A stretch of 64,000 bases of DNA from Ditylenchus dipsaci (lineage: Eukaryota; Nematoda; Chromadorea; Rhabditida; Anguinidae). This document shows positions 44,620 to 56,274 of the stretch, piece by piece; position 1 is the first letter of the stretch; the number at the start of each line of letters is the position of its first letter. Where the stretch lies: assembly GCA_004194705.1 (NCBI GenBank), contig SADC01000460.1:1-64000 (forward strand), read 5' to 3'. Made by a program: the position numbers and the translations under genes. The notes under the pieces were generated by a model, which saw nothing but the letters and a program-made list of their open reading frames with translations, was not told the DNA's origin and did not search any database.

Positions 44620-44735
44620 TGCTTCCGCGATAGCCATTGTAGCTTCCACAGTTCTCGGGCGCGACAGATTGCTTTGTTATTTGCTGTTTTTGCACCACAG
44701 AAGCACGTCCCGTTTACACATTGAACCACCTGAAA
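44620..44735 (-). CDS. Possible exon of a small Cys-rich protein
   Basis: After a TTTTGTATTTTCAG acceptor the minus strand reads VVQCVNGTCFCGAKT, a CxxGxCxC pattern as in small secreted Cys-rich modules. A one-base shift then gives ENCGSYNGYRGSK and a stop. Partner exons were not found, so this may be the last exon of a gene upstream or a fragment. Confidence 0.3.
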
Positions 44736-45117
44736 ATACAAAAAAATATTGGACAACATAAACGACAGACGAAAAGTGCAAATCGACAGTCTTTTCAAAA
44801 TAATCTATGTACCAAAAGATAGCCCAGACCTTCAGCTCAAGAATAATTGAGCCGATTTCTGTAAAGTTGTTATTTTAAAACTAGAAACCGTTTAAAGAAA
44901 AACAACTGGCATTTTTCCGAGTAAAATTAGGGTTTTTTGCGTTTTCTGTCTAACTTGTGCATGAAACACCCTAAATTTGCATTTGCATACCTCTTTGGTA
45001 CCAAAATACAGCAAATTTACTCCTCTATGAGGCCTCAGCCTCCTTTTTTGAGGTTTGAAAAGTAGCTTGATATATCAGGCCAGTTACATTTCCAAAACCA
45101 GATGAACTTTTTTGGTA

Positions 45118-45726
45118 TACAGGTGTGTCAAAATTACGTTAACATTTAAGAAAGAAACGGGCAGCATAACGCCGTAGCGGCCCATTTCCGAGTTTTTGGG
45201 TGGCGAGCCCCGGAAACGTCCATAAAATAGCGCTATAAAGCGGGGACAGAAATCTTTATTCACTACTGAGCACATCTCTCACACGCAGTCACAAATACTA
45301 ACAGCGAACATGACAACAGAGAAGGATAACTATAATGTATTTTGGTAGTACCACTTTCTTCCGATCGACGAACCACGTTGCTGATTGTTTGCCTCGCCAC
45401 TCTGAATAGCTGCCCAATTCGCAAGAATCCTAGACCTTGATGACCAATAAGGACAAAACCGGCGCGTATTCTCCTCCTTGACTGCAGCAATATCTGCAAA
45501 ATTGATAGAAATTAATTTGATGAACCCACATCGAGCGTGCACGTGAAATATTAAAAAGGGAACGTCAGAAATTCAATTTAATGGATGAACTCAAAGACTA
45601 TTGAGCAAATGGGACGCAAGTGAGAAAACAAATAATAAAATTCAAACAATTAACGAAAAAGAAAAACTGAAATTTGAACAAAAATATTAATTTCGAAAAT
45701 GTTAATGTAATTTTGAGACACCTGTA
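45118..45726 (-). mobile_element. Tc1-like element, internally deleted
   Basis: Element 45120-45724 has ends CAGGTGTGTCAAAATTACGT and GTAATTTTGAGACACCTG (about 28 bp, two mismatches) and flanking TA. On the minus strand 45499-45263 encodes HQGLGFLRIGQLFRVARQTI then SNVVRRSEESG, the pattern of the N-terminal helix-turn-helix of Tc1-type transposases. The catalytic DDE part is absent. Confidence 0.8.
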
Positions 45727-46683
45727 CATTCCAAAAAAATTATTGTCATCTCAGAAATTTGCGTGTTTCAGGGCGAGTAATGGCTTTTTTTAATGCTCTT
45801 GATGTGAAGAACCGTTCGCAAATAAGTTAATGCAAAATTATTAAAATAAAATCAGCAACAAACCTCAGGTTACATGGATTAAAAGATTTAACATTTCAGT
45901 CAATTTTCAAATTTTTTCTATTTGGCGCAAAATTGAAAAGTGATTATGATTTTGAATTTTAAGGGGCTGTGTCTCGCTATACAGTTAACTTCTGTTTCGT
46001 TTGTTGTCTTGAGCGGATTTTACATTTGACAATGGGGTGTCCCAAATTTGTCGCACGTTTTTTTTCACTTTGACCATGAAATTAATTTTGATTTCCAATT
46101 TTTTGATCTATCTTAAAAAAATACTCGCAACTGGTCGGACAACAAGATGACACCAAACTTCCTCAGACAGCATTCTTACAAAGAGGACCCACGGATGGGG
46201 TTTAAAAAAACTTAGAAAATTTGTCATAGTAAAATTTTGAAAATGGCTCGATAGAATAGTCGTCCATGGAAAAGTTGCATGGCTAAATTGAGATTAACCA
46301 AGTCTATTTTTTTGTTTATTTTACTCAAAATCTAAAATAAAGAGAATTTGAAATGAATTATTCGAACCACATGGAGACCAAAGCAACAGTTTGAATTGTC
46401 TGTCAGATGAGATGTATTTTCTGTATTTCTGAGATGTATTATAACATCAGCTTTGGGACAAGCCGCAAATGCGTTTATTAAACAGTTACATTAAAAAGAT
46501 GATTTATAAGTGATCAAAAACCTGTGAACTGATTTTGAGGATCTGTATGAAACGCTAAACAAAAAAATTAAAAGCCGATAATATCCTTTTATTCTTCAAA
46601 TCATCTGCATTTCCTCGAAAACTAAAAATTTTTAATTAAAAAAAACTTAAAACAAGTTGGGACAAAATAAAGCAATAATTTCT
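45727..46683. other. No gene seen
   Basis: AT-rich without recognised features. Short frames only. Confidence 0.4.
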
Positions 46684-46771
46684 AATTAAATTTTTGACGC
46701 TACTGCTTATAGTAGCTGTTTTAAGCAGCTGCTTAAGTAGCTGTTTTGGGGGGGGGGGGTATAAGCCAGTA
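46684..46771. mobile_element. Small GGCGCTACT-end element with poly-G
   Basis: TGACGCTACTGCTTATAG on the left and CCAGTAGCGCCA on the right enclose AAGCAGCTGCTTAAGTAGCT and a run of about 13 G. Relatives at 61638-61744 and 62366-62611. Confidence 0.6.
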
Positions 46772-46835
46772 GCGCCAGATTTTTATTTAAAATCGATTCT
46801 TATTTGTTTAAATTTTCATGAAAAAACTGTTTTTA

Positions 46836-47073
46836 TTAAAGGGGCATGCCCGTGCCCGACACGGAGAAAAGGCGGGGACCAGCACTTTTTTTCTTTCTCG
46901 ATCAAGTTTTACATGCATACGCATTCAGATTTTTTAATTTTCTGCCTAGTTTTTAAAAATAGTATAGGGTCATTAATATTAGATTTGACGCAAAACGAGT
47001 GAAAAATAGAACGATTCAAAAAAATAGCTGGTCCCCGCCTTAACTTTTTAAAACGCACGGGCATGCTCTTTAA
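46836..47073. mobile_element. TTAA-flanked MITE, AGGGGCATGCCCGTGC ends
   Basis: TTAA at 46836-46839 and 47070-47073. Ends AGGGGCATGCCCGTGC and GCACGGGCATGCTCT are inverted. Inner arms share AGGCGGGGACCAGC and its inverse. The 52868 element is a relative. Confidence 0.8.
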
Positions 47074-48149
47074 CTGCTTCCCTATTTCCTATCACAAACG
47101 CTCTTTTCAAAACTTCTCTATTTTTGATAGAAATGACATGCGATGGAGAATTTTTTTCTGTTTTTAACATCTGAATCTCAGTTGACACCAAAACAGCCCT
47201 TTTCGGAAAAACGTCAATAGCAAACATGAGTTGTGCATCACCAGTTTCTTATGCAATAAAATAGGGGTCAACGATTGAAAGTGGCTAAAAATGAGATCGA
47301 AAAACAACAGGAAGGACCAAGGCCGTTTTTTCAAATTTTTGCATGAAAATTTTTAAACATGACTTGGTCCCTCCAGCTGTTTTCGGTTTAATTTTTCGCT
47401 ACTTTCATTGGTAACTTCAAAATTTCTTTTTGTAAGAAAGTGGTTGGTCGAATTCCATGTACGCAACCGAAGCTACCAGATCTGGCTCTATTTTTTAGTC
47501 GCTGACAAATATTAAAATTATAAATGAAAAATCGCCTAACTCTGAAATCATAGTCAAAAAACGAGCGGGTCGGACTCTAATAGTGACTGTGGCTCTGTTA
47601 GATTAAATACGGTTTTAAGTTATTTCTAAAAGTGATGTTTTGTGGTCAACAAAGATTCAGATGTCAAAAAAACAGGAAAATTTTATTGTTACCGTGCCAT
47701 TTTAGTTTTGATCCAATGTTGAGCATTTAGTATTGATCTTTTAGGCATGCTACATGCAAAAATGCGTGAGACCCAATCGCCCCCCCCCCCCTTTTTCCAA
47801 AGAGTATGAGTTGCCTAACCATTTTTAGGCTTAGAGAGCTCATACTCTTTGGAGAGGGGGTTCACTTGGGGTGCTGTGCAAAAGTGTGGCTCACTTTTTT
47901 GTTACTTTTTGCATGTAGGATGCCTAGAGGTCGACACTCAAGAATGCGAAAAATTAATACAGAGAATACCGGATTTGGAAGAATGCATTTTTAGAAGAAA
48001 TACGGTTTTTTCAAATTGCAAGTCAAATTTTTGAAGTTTTGAACTAATTTGGCCCATCCTGTAATTTTGAAAGTATATTTTTATCGTTACTTACATGTGA
48101 TTGGCCTGGTGTTTTCTTTTAGGGGAGTTGAAAAACTGTTGACAATTCA
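47074..48149. other. Repeat fragments, no gene
   Basis: An inverted pair with AACAGGAAGGACCAAGGC (about 47308) and GACTTGGTCCCTCCAGCTG (about 47362) and a second with CCAAAGAGTATGAG (about 47797) / CTCATACTCTTTGG (about 47840) mark small foldback elements. A C-run of about 13 lies at 47780. Confidence 0.5.
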
Positions 48150-51100
48150 TTTCAGGTGAGGTATTTAAGTCTGAGGTATCAGTAGAATCTTTGGGATGTG
48201 AGCTACCTTTTTCCTGCCATCATAATACTCCAGTAATCACAGCAAGCTTCAGTTTTGAAAGACTCTATCTAAAATATTTACATTACTAATTTTCAAATGT
48301 AAAATGAAAACATCATACATTCAAATGTATCCTTTGTCCTTCTGGAACTATTATTTCATAGAAACAATCCGCTTTGTTAGGATAAAGTCCAGGGTAGTTA
48401 GGCGAAAGAACAACTCCACTTGAAGAATTATATACCACTGCATCTTTTGAACACTCGTTTGTGTTCTGCTAGTAGATGTGGCTGGAAGTACAGCATTTGA
48501 GGTAGATGCATTGATTTTTCAGTCGAAGTAGATAATAGAGTAGATGTTGTTGTACTGATGCTTGCAGGGTGGACAATGCTGGGCTCTACTGAATTTGTGA
48601 AAATTTAATGTTCCTTTGTTTAATTTCTCGAACTTTTGCAATTTCGCGTTGTACTATTTTGAGTAAATAACAAATTTAAAATTTTAGATTGAAAAAAAAC
48701 TAAGGTTATATTTGGAAATGAAAGCTCTTCTCAAATTTATGTGAAATCGGATACTTTTTGAAAATCAAAGCTTCTGTCACTGTATATTATAGCTGCTGTA
48801 TTTATAAAGAAGAACTGATCAATTTTTAAAATTTAACAATGCAACTTAACTTAAAAGTCTATACTATGTTGTATTCCCTCTGATAGACGCGCTCTAAATT
48901 CAAATCCTGTTTTTGCCATTGTGTTTGGTCTACTATTGTGGTCTACTATTAGAGAGAATACGGTAATAAAGCGCGAAGATTGCAAATTTTCGCGTATATT
49001 GAAATACCATGGTAGTTGAACGTTTAAAATAATTATGAAAACGATAAGAAACGGACTAATCATCATCAAACAATCCAGCTTATCATTTCTTCAAGAAAAG
49101 ATCAGATTCCTCGACATTTGATTTGGTCAACTCTCGCTATACACTCAACCTTGGCTATACAATCAATTCTCGCTATACACTCAACTCTTTTCAATTATTG
49201 CTACAGTCAACCTCTATATAGCATCCCACAAGGGACCGGCCCTGCCCGGATGCAATGTAGAGGTGGACGCAATATAGAGGGTCGATTATAGGTAATTTCT
49301 TTGCAGGCCAAACCAAACCAAAAAAAAGCGGATGCAATAAAGAGTGGATGCAATGTAGAGGGTTGCTATATAGAAGTTTGACTGTACATATTTAAAGGGC
49401 CATTGCCATCTCCGACATTGGTTGTCCCTCCCCATTCAAAAAATTTTTCCTAATCATTGAACTTCTGTACGGATTTTTCAACTTGGTTTCTAACAAAATT
49501 ATACCTAAAATTAAATTCTAGGCCTTGTATTGTTAGAAGCCGAGCCAAAAAATCCGTTCAATGATTAGGCGAAATTTTTTGAAATTGGCTGGCGACAATC
49601 CAGAACGCGTGGCCATGGCTCTTTAACTCTCGTTTTTTTGGCGTGTCTACGGTAACGATATTTGCCTTCTTATAAAAAGGCAAAAATAGTTCATCTTCGC
49701 TAGAATATCCAGTCAAATATAAGCGCAAATATTCGCATTCATCAACCCTACTTTATAACTAACATTGTGATACAGTCGACTCTCTACATAACGACTCTCT
49801 ATATAACGTCCCTCTCCTCATAACGTCCAGTGAAACTGGTTTGGTTGGTCTGAACTAAATACTCGAACAACTGCCTCTCTATATAGCGACTCTCTACATA
49901 ACGTTCCTCTCTACATAACGTCCCAATTCGGCTTGACACTGCTTTAAAGACGCCTCTCCATATAACGTCTTTTCAAAAAAACATTAAAATTGAAAGCGTC
50001 TCGACAAGAAAATAACTCATTTTTTGCTTCTAATATGTTCAGTTTGGTCAGCTTTCAAAATTTGCTGTTTTAGAGATTACAAAGTTGATCTCTACAAGGC
50101 GCTGCGCTTCCTTCACCGTTTCTGCGGTCGAATGTCAAGCCGGAAACTATCGCTAACTGCTTCCGAAAAGCCAGATTTATCAAGGACTCGGAAGTAGGCT
50201 TTTATTTTTCACAAAAAAGATTTTATGTGTTTTAAGCAAGGCGCTGGCAGTCGAGAGAATCAGGAAAACGCTGTGATCTAGTTGGAACAATAAGGCGCTG
50301 GCGGGAATTAAGTACACTCTGGAAGAAATGCAGGCACTGGCTTTGATGGAAGGCGCATTAAACGACTACTTATTGGTTGACCGCCACTCGCTAGTGGTGG
50401 AGCTTTCACTCTGGCGAAATTGCAGCTGATGTTTTAACGGAAGTGGAGAAGCCGAGACTGAAAGGTGATTTTTTTCGCTTTGCTCGGCTCTTAACGGTTA
50501 AGATTTTAGTCAAACCGAATTAATGAAGATCGACCAAGTTCAGAGCCGCCAGTCAAACACGAGCAGCAATTGAAGCTTTAAAAATCTCTCCAGCGATACG
50601 CCGACGAAAATGCCATTGTTGAGTCCAGCTGCTGTGCAATAAAATGGATGATTTGCTTGCCATATAACGCATGAAGAAACTGAAGCAGAAGAGTATTTCT
50701 ACTATTTCATGCCCATCCATGATTGTTTGTTCGGGTGCTATTTATGTTGAAATAAACAGTTTTTTTTTGAAAAACTCTCTACATAACGTCTGGTGCGTTA
50801 TATATAGGCGAGTGCCTCTCTACATAACGACTCTCTACATAACGTCTTCTCCTCATAACGTCCCGTTTGGGCCGGTCCCTTGAAGACGTTACGTAGAGAG
50901 TCGACTGTATTACAAAATTATTACAAAAAAATAGTGTGGTCGTGGGATTTAATTAAAATTTTTTACATTTAAAAACTGACTCACTTATAGACTCGAAAAT
51001 GCCAAAGAATCCTTTGTCATTGTTCGACAAGTCACTGGTGAAATGCAGCTGCATGATGTTAGACTTGCTGCGTATACTCAGTGGCACGGTAGGCTTTGTT

Positions 51101-52418
51101 GTTCTCTCACCCTAAATTTGTATATTGCTGTTGGAGTAGTTATTTTATAACCTTACTTTTTTATAAGTTCTTTCTCCCACTTTCAGTCCATTGATTGTAG
51201 ATTCGGAGTATGTCACAGCAAGACTCCATCTTATACTCCAACAAAGTTAGTTGAACAACACAACTGGTTCAGCTACTATTTTGTAATGACAATCTACTAG
51301 ATCAGGATAATTTTTGATAGGATAGAACGGAGAGTTGATAAAACCAGGCTGAGTAAAGTTTTGAAAAGTGATGTCTTCGCAATCAAACTTGTCGGCAGTT
51401 TCTGAAATTTTTCAAATAAAAAAATGAAAAGTTTTTAATAATTAAAAAAGAAAAAAGGTGTTCAAAATGGTTTATTCAAAGTATAGAATATATGACCACC
51501 ACTTAGAAGGAACCTTGCAAGCTTGTTTTTCACTCGCCCAGTGGTCTGATTGGATAGCCAGTATGCCACTTTAAATTGAATCCGTTTAGATCTCGGGCCC
51601 ATAGTCCAAAAAGTTATGATGTTATGAAGTTTATAAAGTTGGGATGAAAGGCCAGTAAAGTATTGACCAACCACAAGGGAGCAAGGCATTTTTAAATTTA
51701 AATGGAAGCTGTATACAAGCATCACCCAGGTCACAGGTTCGAATGCAACTGGGTGTACACTCATTTTTACCCACTTTTATTTTCAAAGTTTGTGTCTAAA
51801 TGATCTTCAGGCTCTCAGCTATCCAAAATTTAAATATTAGAGGATAAAGTGGTAAAATTAAAGTAAAAAAAGTTAGTGTGCACCCAGCAGTTGAATTACG
51901 GTAAGTACTGAAAACTCATCAGACACACGCATTTCTGCGGTAATTTGATAGAGCACTCCTAGAAAATTTGCCTTCAGGATTTGACAGAGTTCAGGGTTTT
52001 GTAATTAACAAGGCGGGTTTCGGGTCAGGGTTTTGAACAAAAATCAGTCAGGCAGGTCAGTGCCCTGACTTGTTTCTTCTTCAAGATCTAGAAAACCGTT
52101 TGAAAAGCCCGTTTTCGGTTAACATCAATCTGCACTTGGCTTGTTTACTGGTCAGCTGATGCTAGAAATTTCAGTAAAAAAATTCTGTTAAAGTTTTATA
52201 AGTTCTTTTAAATTTAGTCTTAGTCAAATCTTAAAAAATTAATTTGTCGATTTCTCCTTCGACTAGGCTGAGATATAAGTCCCTAGGTGAGGCATTATTA
52301 GAGAGTGAGGGATTGATAGAAAAATACGGTATTTGAATTTACCTGCTATTGAAAAAAGAAATAAGATTGCAATACTAGCGTGCTCAATAGTATGCTGGAA
52401 CAGTCTAGTTATGAGCAT
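48150..52418 (-). CDS. Secreted two-CUB-domain protein
   Basis: Minus-strand exons with consistent phases: 52418-52343 (ATG, signal peptide ending IAILFLFSIA), 51401-51157, 51111-50985, 48588-48319 and 48268 to about 48160. Exons 2-3 form one CUB domain: FDCEDITFQNF, PGFINSPFYP..YPDLVDCHYKI, CCDILRIYN, and LHFTSDLSNNDKGFFGIFES. Exon 4 begins with a Ser/Thr-rich linker (IEPSIVHPASISTTTSTLLS) and opens a second CUB (CSKDAVVYNSSSGVVLSPNY, then PGLYPNKADCFYEIIVPEGQ); exon 5 continues it (FKTEACCDY, EYYDG). CUB domains bind proteins or glycans outside the cell. One-base shifts are needed near 51275, 51195, 48500, 48462 and 48220. The 2.4 kb intron before exon 4 holds three complete transposons. 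The 3' end is not fixed. Confidence 0.8.
49202..49386. mobile_element. Pogo/Tigger-like MITE
   Basis: Element 49204-49384 starts CAGTCAACCTCTATATAGCA, ends TGCTATATAGAAGTTTGACTG, and is TA-flanked. GGATGCAATGTAGAGG repeats inside. Confidence 0.8.
49392..49626. mobile_element. TTAA-flanked foldback MITE
   Basis: Element 49396-49622 between TTAA copies. Ends AGGGCCATTGCC / GGCCATGGCTCT; inner arms contain TTCTGTACGGATTTTTCAAC. Diverged relative of the 24474-24698 element. Confidence 0.8.
49771..50909. mobile_element. Pogo/Tigger-like element with transposase remnant
   Basis: Element 49773-50907 (1,135 bp) starts CAGTCGACTCTCTACATAAC, ends GTTACGTAGAGAGTCGACTG, and is TA-flanked. CTCTCTACATAACG-type units repeat at both ends. 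Plus-strand frames near 50137-50193 include KPETIANCFRKARFIKDSEV, which matches the T-I-x-N-C-F-x-K-A-x-F block of Tigger/pogo-type transposases. Frame breaks and loss of the rest show it is dead. Confidence 0.85.
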
Positions 52419-52863
52419 TTCATACTTTTAAAAACACTGCACATTTGTTCATCAATCTCAGCAATAACTAGATTTGCCAATAGTATCTGAAAATATCTTA
52501 GTAGAAAATAGTGAGCAATATTTTCATAAGCTAAACAACAAGTCTATAAAATTGAGCGAAAAATTCTTTACTTTATTACTCATAGCACATTAATCTTAGA
52601 GAAGTATGAAAACATATTTTTGCTTAGAAAAAAACTTTCGAAACCATCGTTTAGTAGACAATAAAAATACATTAGAGTTGAAGATAAGAAAAAATAAAAT
52701 CAATTTTATTAGGTGGAAGTGGAATGTGCTTGACCAATTTTTTTTTGACAAATGCTCTTTGATTATTCACATTTATCAAAAGCTTGTAGACATAAAAAAT
52801 GTTAGCTTGAAAAATCGTGCCCGTGCGTGACACCTCACATAAAATAAATATTGGAAAAAATTT

Positions 52864-53168
52864 CTAAAGGGGCATGCTCGTCGCCGATGGGAATATTTTG
52901 AAAGGCGGGTACCAGTGCAATTCAAACGAGAATAAAAATGTCGTATTTTAGTGAAAGTCAAGGAAAAAAAAGTGCTACCGGAATCGAACCGACGACCGAC
53001 TTTCACAGTACACCAACGCTTTACCACTGAGCCAACTATACTGTTAGGCATTAGAAGCATTTTACATATATATTGCCGGAAGAATACTCAACAAATTTTT
53101 ATTTCAAAAAATCCTTTTTTGAATCGACCTGGTACCCGCCTTTTAAATATTCCCATTGGTGGCTTTAA
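52864..53168. mobile_element. TTAA-type MITE carrying a tRNA-like segment
   Basis: Ends AGGGGCATGCTCGTCGCCGA on the left and CCCATTGGTGGC..TTAA on the right are inverted. Inner arms AAAGGCGGGTACCAG and GGTACCCGCCTTTT pair. Inside, on the minus strand, 53043-52965 reads TTGGCTCAGTGGTAAAGCGT then GTCGGTTCGATTCCGG, a degenerate tRNA-like sequence similar to 33960-34050. Confidence 0.7.
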
Positions 53169-53812
53169 TTAAAATAAAGACAAAGAATAATTTTTAAGAC
53201 ATGAAAAATACAATCAAATGAAAGCGCCAAAAATTCTTGATTCTCAAAAAAGAAAAATAAGAAAACACTTTTAGAAAAGTTAAAGAATCATTCAAAGAAA
53301 CTTTGCCATATCCCTCAATAGAAGTCCAATGATTCAGAGAAAAATTTGAATTGGCGATGACAAATTCAAAAACAGGTAACAAACAGGCGACCAGGACAGG
53401 TGACCATCCGTGCAAAAGTTCAACGATTACACACAGAAAAATGCATAACAAACATGCATACCAACTTGTAAAGGAAATTAATCCGTCGTATAATAATATT
53501 TAAAATATATTTGTAGATTAAAATCAGCATGAAAACTGGGCACTAGTAGCGAATACCCCCCCCCTTCCCCGCAAGAATCCGACCTTATAAAATTGCTCTA
53601 ACTACCCTTTCAGACAACAAGTTTAGGCTTATCCCTTAGGCTTGGAGTAGGCCAGCGTACGGAAGTTTACGCATATTTTCCTGGGCCTGGGACAGATTTA
53701 AGGCAAATTTGGATACTTTTTACGTAAGTAAAAAAGGTGAAAATCGTTGGGGTGGGATGTATTCGCTACTAGGGTCAAAAACTGTTAAAAAACATCAACT
53801 TTGAGATTCCAG
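53169..53812. other. No gene seen
   Basis: AT-rich. A fragment with GGCTTATCCCTTAGGCTTGG and GTAGGCCAGCG at 53625-53655 resembles the fragments near 14.73 and 17.6 kb. Confidence 0.4.
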
Positions 53813-54323
53813 AATAAACACCACCTTGACCTAGGGTGGTGTTGTATCGAGGTGGTGTTATATCGAGGGAATTTAACCAGGTCTTACATAAAGTGGTGCT
53901 GTATGCAGGTTTCAGTTTATTCAAACAAAAAAGGTACCCTTTTTTACATCAATAAATAAATCAAACTAATAATAAAATAACATCAATAGGCCCAAATTTT
54001 GCTAGTTTTTTGTGTCTGATTTTTGGCTAGGTACTATTAAATTGCTTCATCCAATGTATCAGTCCATTTGAGGATGGCTGCATGGGCGAAGTTCTTTTCT
54101 GCAAATCGGCAAACAATGTCCATGGCTCTGGCGGCTGTGTGACTTGTGATGACTGCCTTCTCTTGATCCTCTTCTACTTCGATGTCCAAAATTTCACTTT
54201 CGGTCACTTGGATAGAGCATTCTTCTACAGCATTCTTCTCCGTTGGCCAACCAAATGTGGTCCAAGGTGTTTATATCGAGAGTGTTGTTATATGGGGTAG
54301 TGTTGTATGCAAGTTTGACTGTA
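53813..54323 (-). mobile_element. Pogo/Tigger remnant with transposase C-terminus
   Basis: The right end TATGCAAGTTTGACTG is followed by TA at 54322-54323; the left end near 53813 is eroded. GGTGGTGTTGTATCGAG units repeat. On the minus strand 54240-54050 encodes SEILDIEVEEDQEKAVITSH then ARAMDIVCRFAEKN and LKWTDTLDEAI, resembling the acidic C-terminal tail of Tigger-type transposases. The catalytic core is absent. Confidence 0.55.
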
Positions 54324-55769
54324 GAGAAGTTTCGGCCCTGTCCCTTAATAGATACGAGAGGTGGACGGAAGACAAAAAAGTCGGAAGTCGAAAATCGGAA
54401 AAAAAGTGTTGGAAAACGTGAATTGGGGTAAATTCGAAAAAAATACGGAAAAAATCATCAAACAAATCATGTTTTACTCGAAAACTGTGTTGGTACATAG
54501 ATGTGCGAAATCACGTGTTATAAGCCCGTTTTTTTTTGGTAAACGATATATACCTTTAGGCAAAAATTGAACTTAAGTTGTTTTTTTTATAAGAATAATC
54601 GGCGCTACTTGCATATACACCCCCTCGCCCCTTAAATCAACTTTTTCAAAATGTTTCCAAACATCCTATATCGACATTAAATCGCCTCAGAAGCTCAAAA
54701 AAGCATTATTTTTAAGTTCTGATAAATGAAAATTGAGATTTGAGACGCCTAAAATCACCCATTTTGACCATTTTTAAAGGGATTTAGGTCTGTATTTGGC
54801 TGGAAGTGGACCAAAAAGGGGGCAATTTTGAACAACAAAAAAAACATGTTGAACATAGTTTTGAATACTGGTGCCTAGCGCATAAATAAACTACGGTATG
54901 CATGCTTATTTCATGCATCCAGAGTCACTTTCGAGTGATTTGTGTTTTTTTTTTTCAGAATCAAAAAAACAGCCGATTTTCTCATCAAATGGGGGTCGAT
55001 TTTTTTGTTGAGGGTGGCGGTTTATTGGAGTACCATTTTATCAAAACAACTATGAAATTCTAAACAATTTCATCAATAAGAAAAAAATGATGAAATCAAA
55101 CAAAGCATACAGAATAAAGATTGAAGAAAATCCGAAAATTCCTTTTCATTATTATCAAATATTTGAAAAATGTTGCAAAATATGTTGGTTGGCGGATAAC
55201 TGAGGTAAATTTTATTAGACGATACCGGGTCGCGGGTAGCAGTTAACCAAGGTCGACAAGGTATTTATGTCGTTCACATCTCACCTTCATTTTTCGGTTT
55301 TTTCTCGTTAAAAATATGCAAATTTTATAAAATTTTATTCACATGGATACAATCCAACAATTTGATTTCTTCGATTACAATTTGATTTACCGTATTTCCT
55401 CTAATAACTCACCCGGGTGAGTTATTTTTGGATCGCTGAAAATTGGAAAAATTTGGGGTCGAACTCGAGATTTTGGGTGAAATATTAAATTTAAAAACTG
55501 GAATCGGTAGAGCTCGTGGGAATTAAGAAAAGGCAATAAACAGCTTTGCAAAATATTTGTTCCGAGCTGAGATACAGGCCCTCAAAGTTGAGGGGGTGAG
55601 TTATTAGAGCAGGGTGAGCTATTAGAGAAATACGGTATAAAGATTTCGCCTAAACAAAAAATATCAAATATCGATAAATGTCACGGCAATCAATGAATAT
55701 AACCTGTCTCACGTAAAAGTCTGATTACCTTTAAAATTGGCTAAAGAAGCCGAGAAAATAGCGTGCCAC
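54324..55769. other. No gene seen
   Basis: Holds a copy of the GAGTCACTTTCGAGTGATTT dispersed repeat at about 54905 and an element-like inverted pair ACTCACCCGGGTGAGTTATT (55408) / GTGAGTTATTAGAG, GTGAGCTATTAGAG (55590-55630) that ends AAATACGGTA. The string AGAGAAATACGGTA recurs in the window and probably marks another repeat end. Confidence 0.45.
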
Positions 55770-55860
55770 CACGTGGGATTGAACCTGCAACACCATTTTG
55801 AGCTAAAAAAATACGAGCGCTTACGCACTGGGCCGGAGTTCGTTATATAGCATAGCCCAA
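55765..55860 (-). repeat. tRNA-like fragment
   Basis: On the minus strand GGCCCAGTGCGTAAGCGC resembles a D-arm and GCAGGTTCAATCCCACGTGG a T-arm, with an over-long A/T-rich middle. Not a working tRNA. Confidence 0.45.
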
Positions 55861-56274
55861 AAAGTGGTTTTGACCACTGTTTTGAACGTATTAGGCCGTA
55901 ATTAGTACGAAAAACATGTTTTTAGGTGTGGACGACACTTTTTGGAAAAATATTTTTTTGACCATAAAATGACCACAAATGATCATTAATATAAACCTAA
56001 GCCTAAGCCTAAGCAGATATCATAAAGACGAATCAGATTGAGCGTCATGGATAACTAAAACTAATATGTGAGCCAAAATATAAAACAGCAACAGACAAAC
56101 ATAACATAAAAACTGAAAAAAAACTAAATTTGAAAAATGTCATTTTTTGGTCAAAAAAATATTTTTCCAAAAATGTCGTCCACACCTAAAAACATGTTTT
56201 TCGTACTAATTACGGCCTAATACATTCAAAAAAGTGGTCAAAACCACTTTTCCGGCTATGCTATGTAACGAACT
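55837..56274. repeat. Foldback element with telomere-like core
   Basis: AGTTCGTTATATAGCATAGC is mirrored by GCTATGCTATGTAACGAACT; arms are about 150-170 bp (with ATTAGTACGAAAAACATG inverted). The loop contains CCTAAGCCTAAGCCTAAGC at about 55996-56014, three units of the nematode telomere repeat. Confidence 0.8.

Noticed and set aside
52965..53045. Functional tRNA gene
   Set aside because: D- and T-arm-like text is present, but the acceptor and anticodon stems do not close, and it sits inside a MITE.
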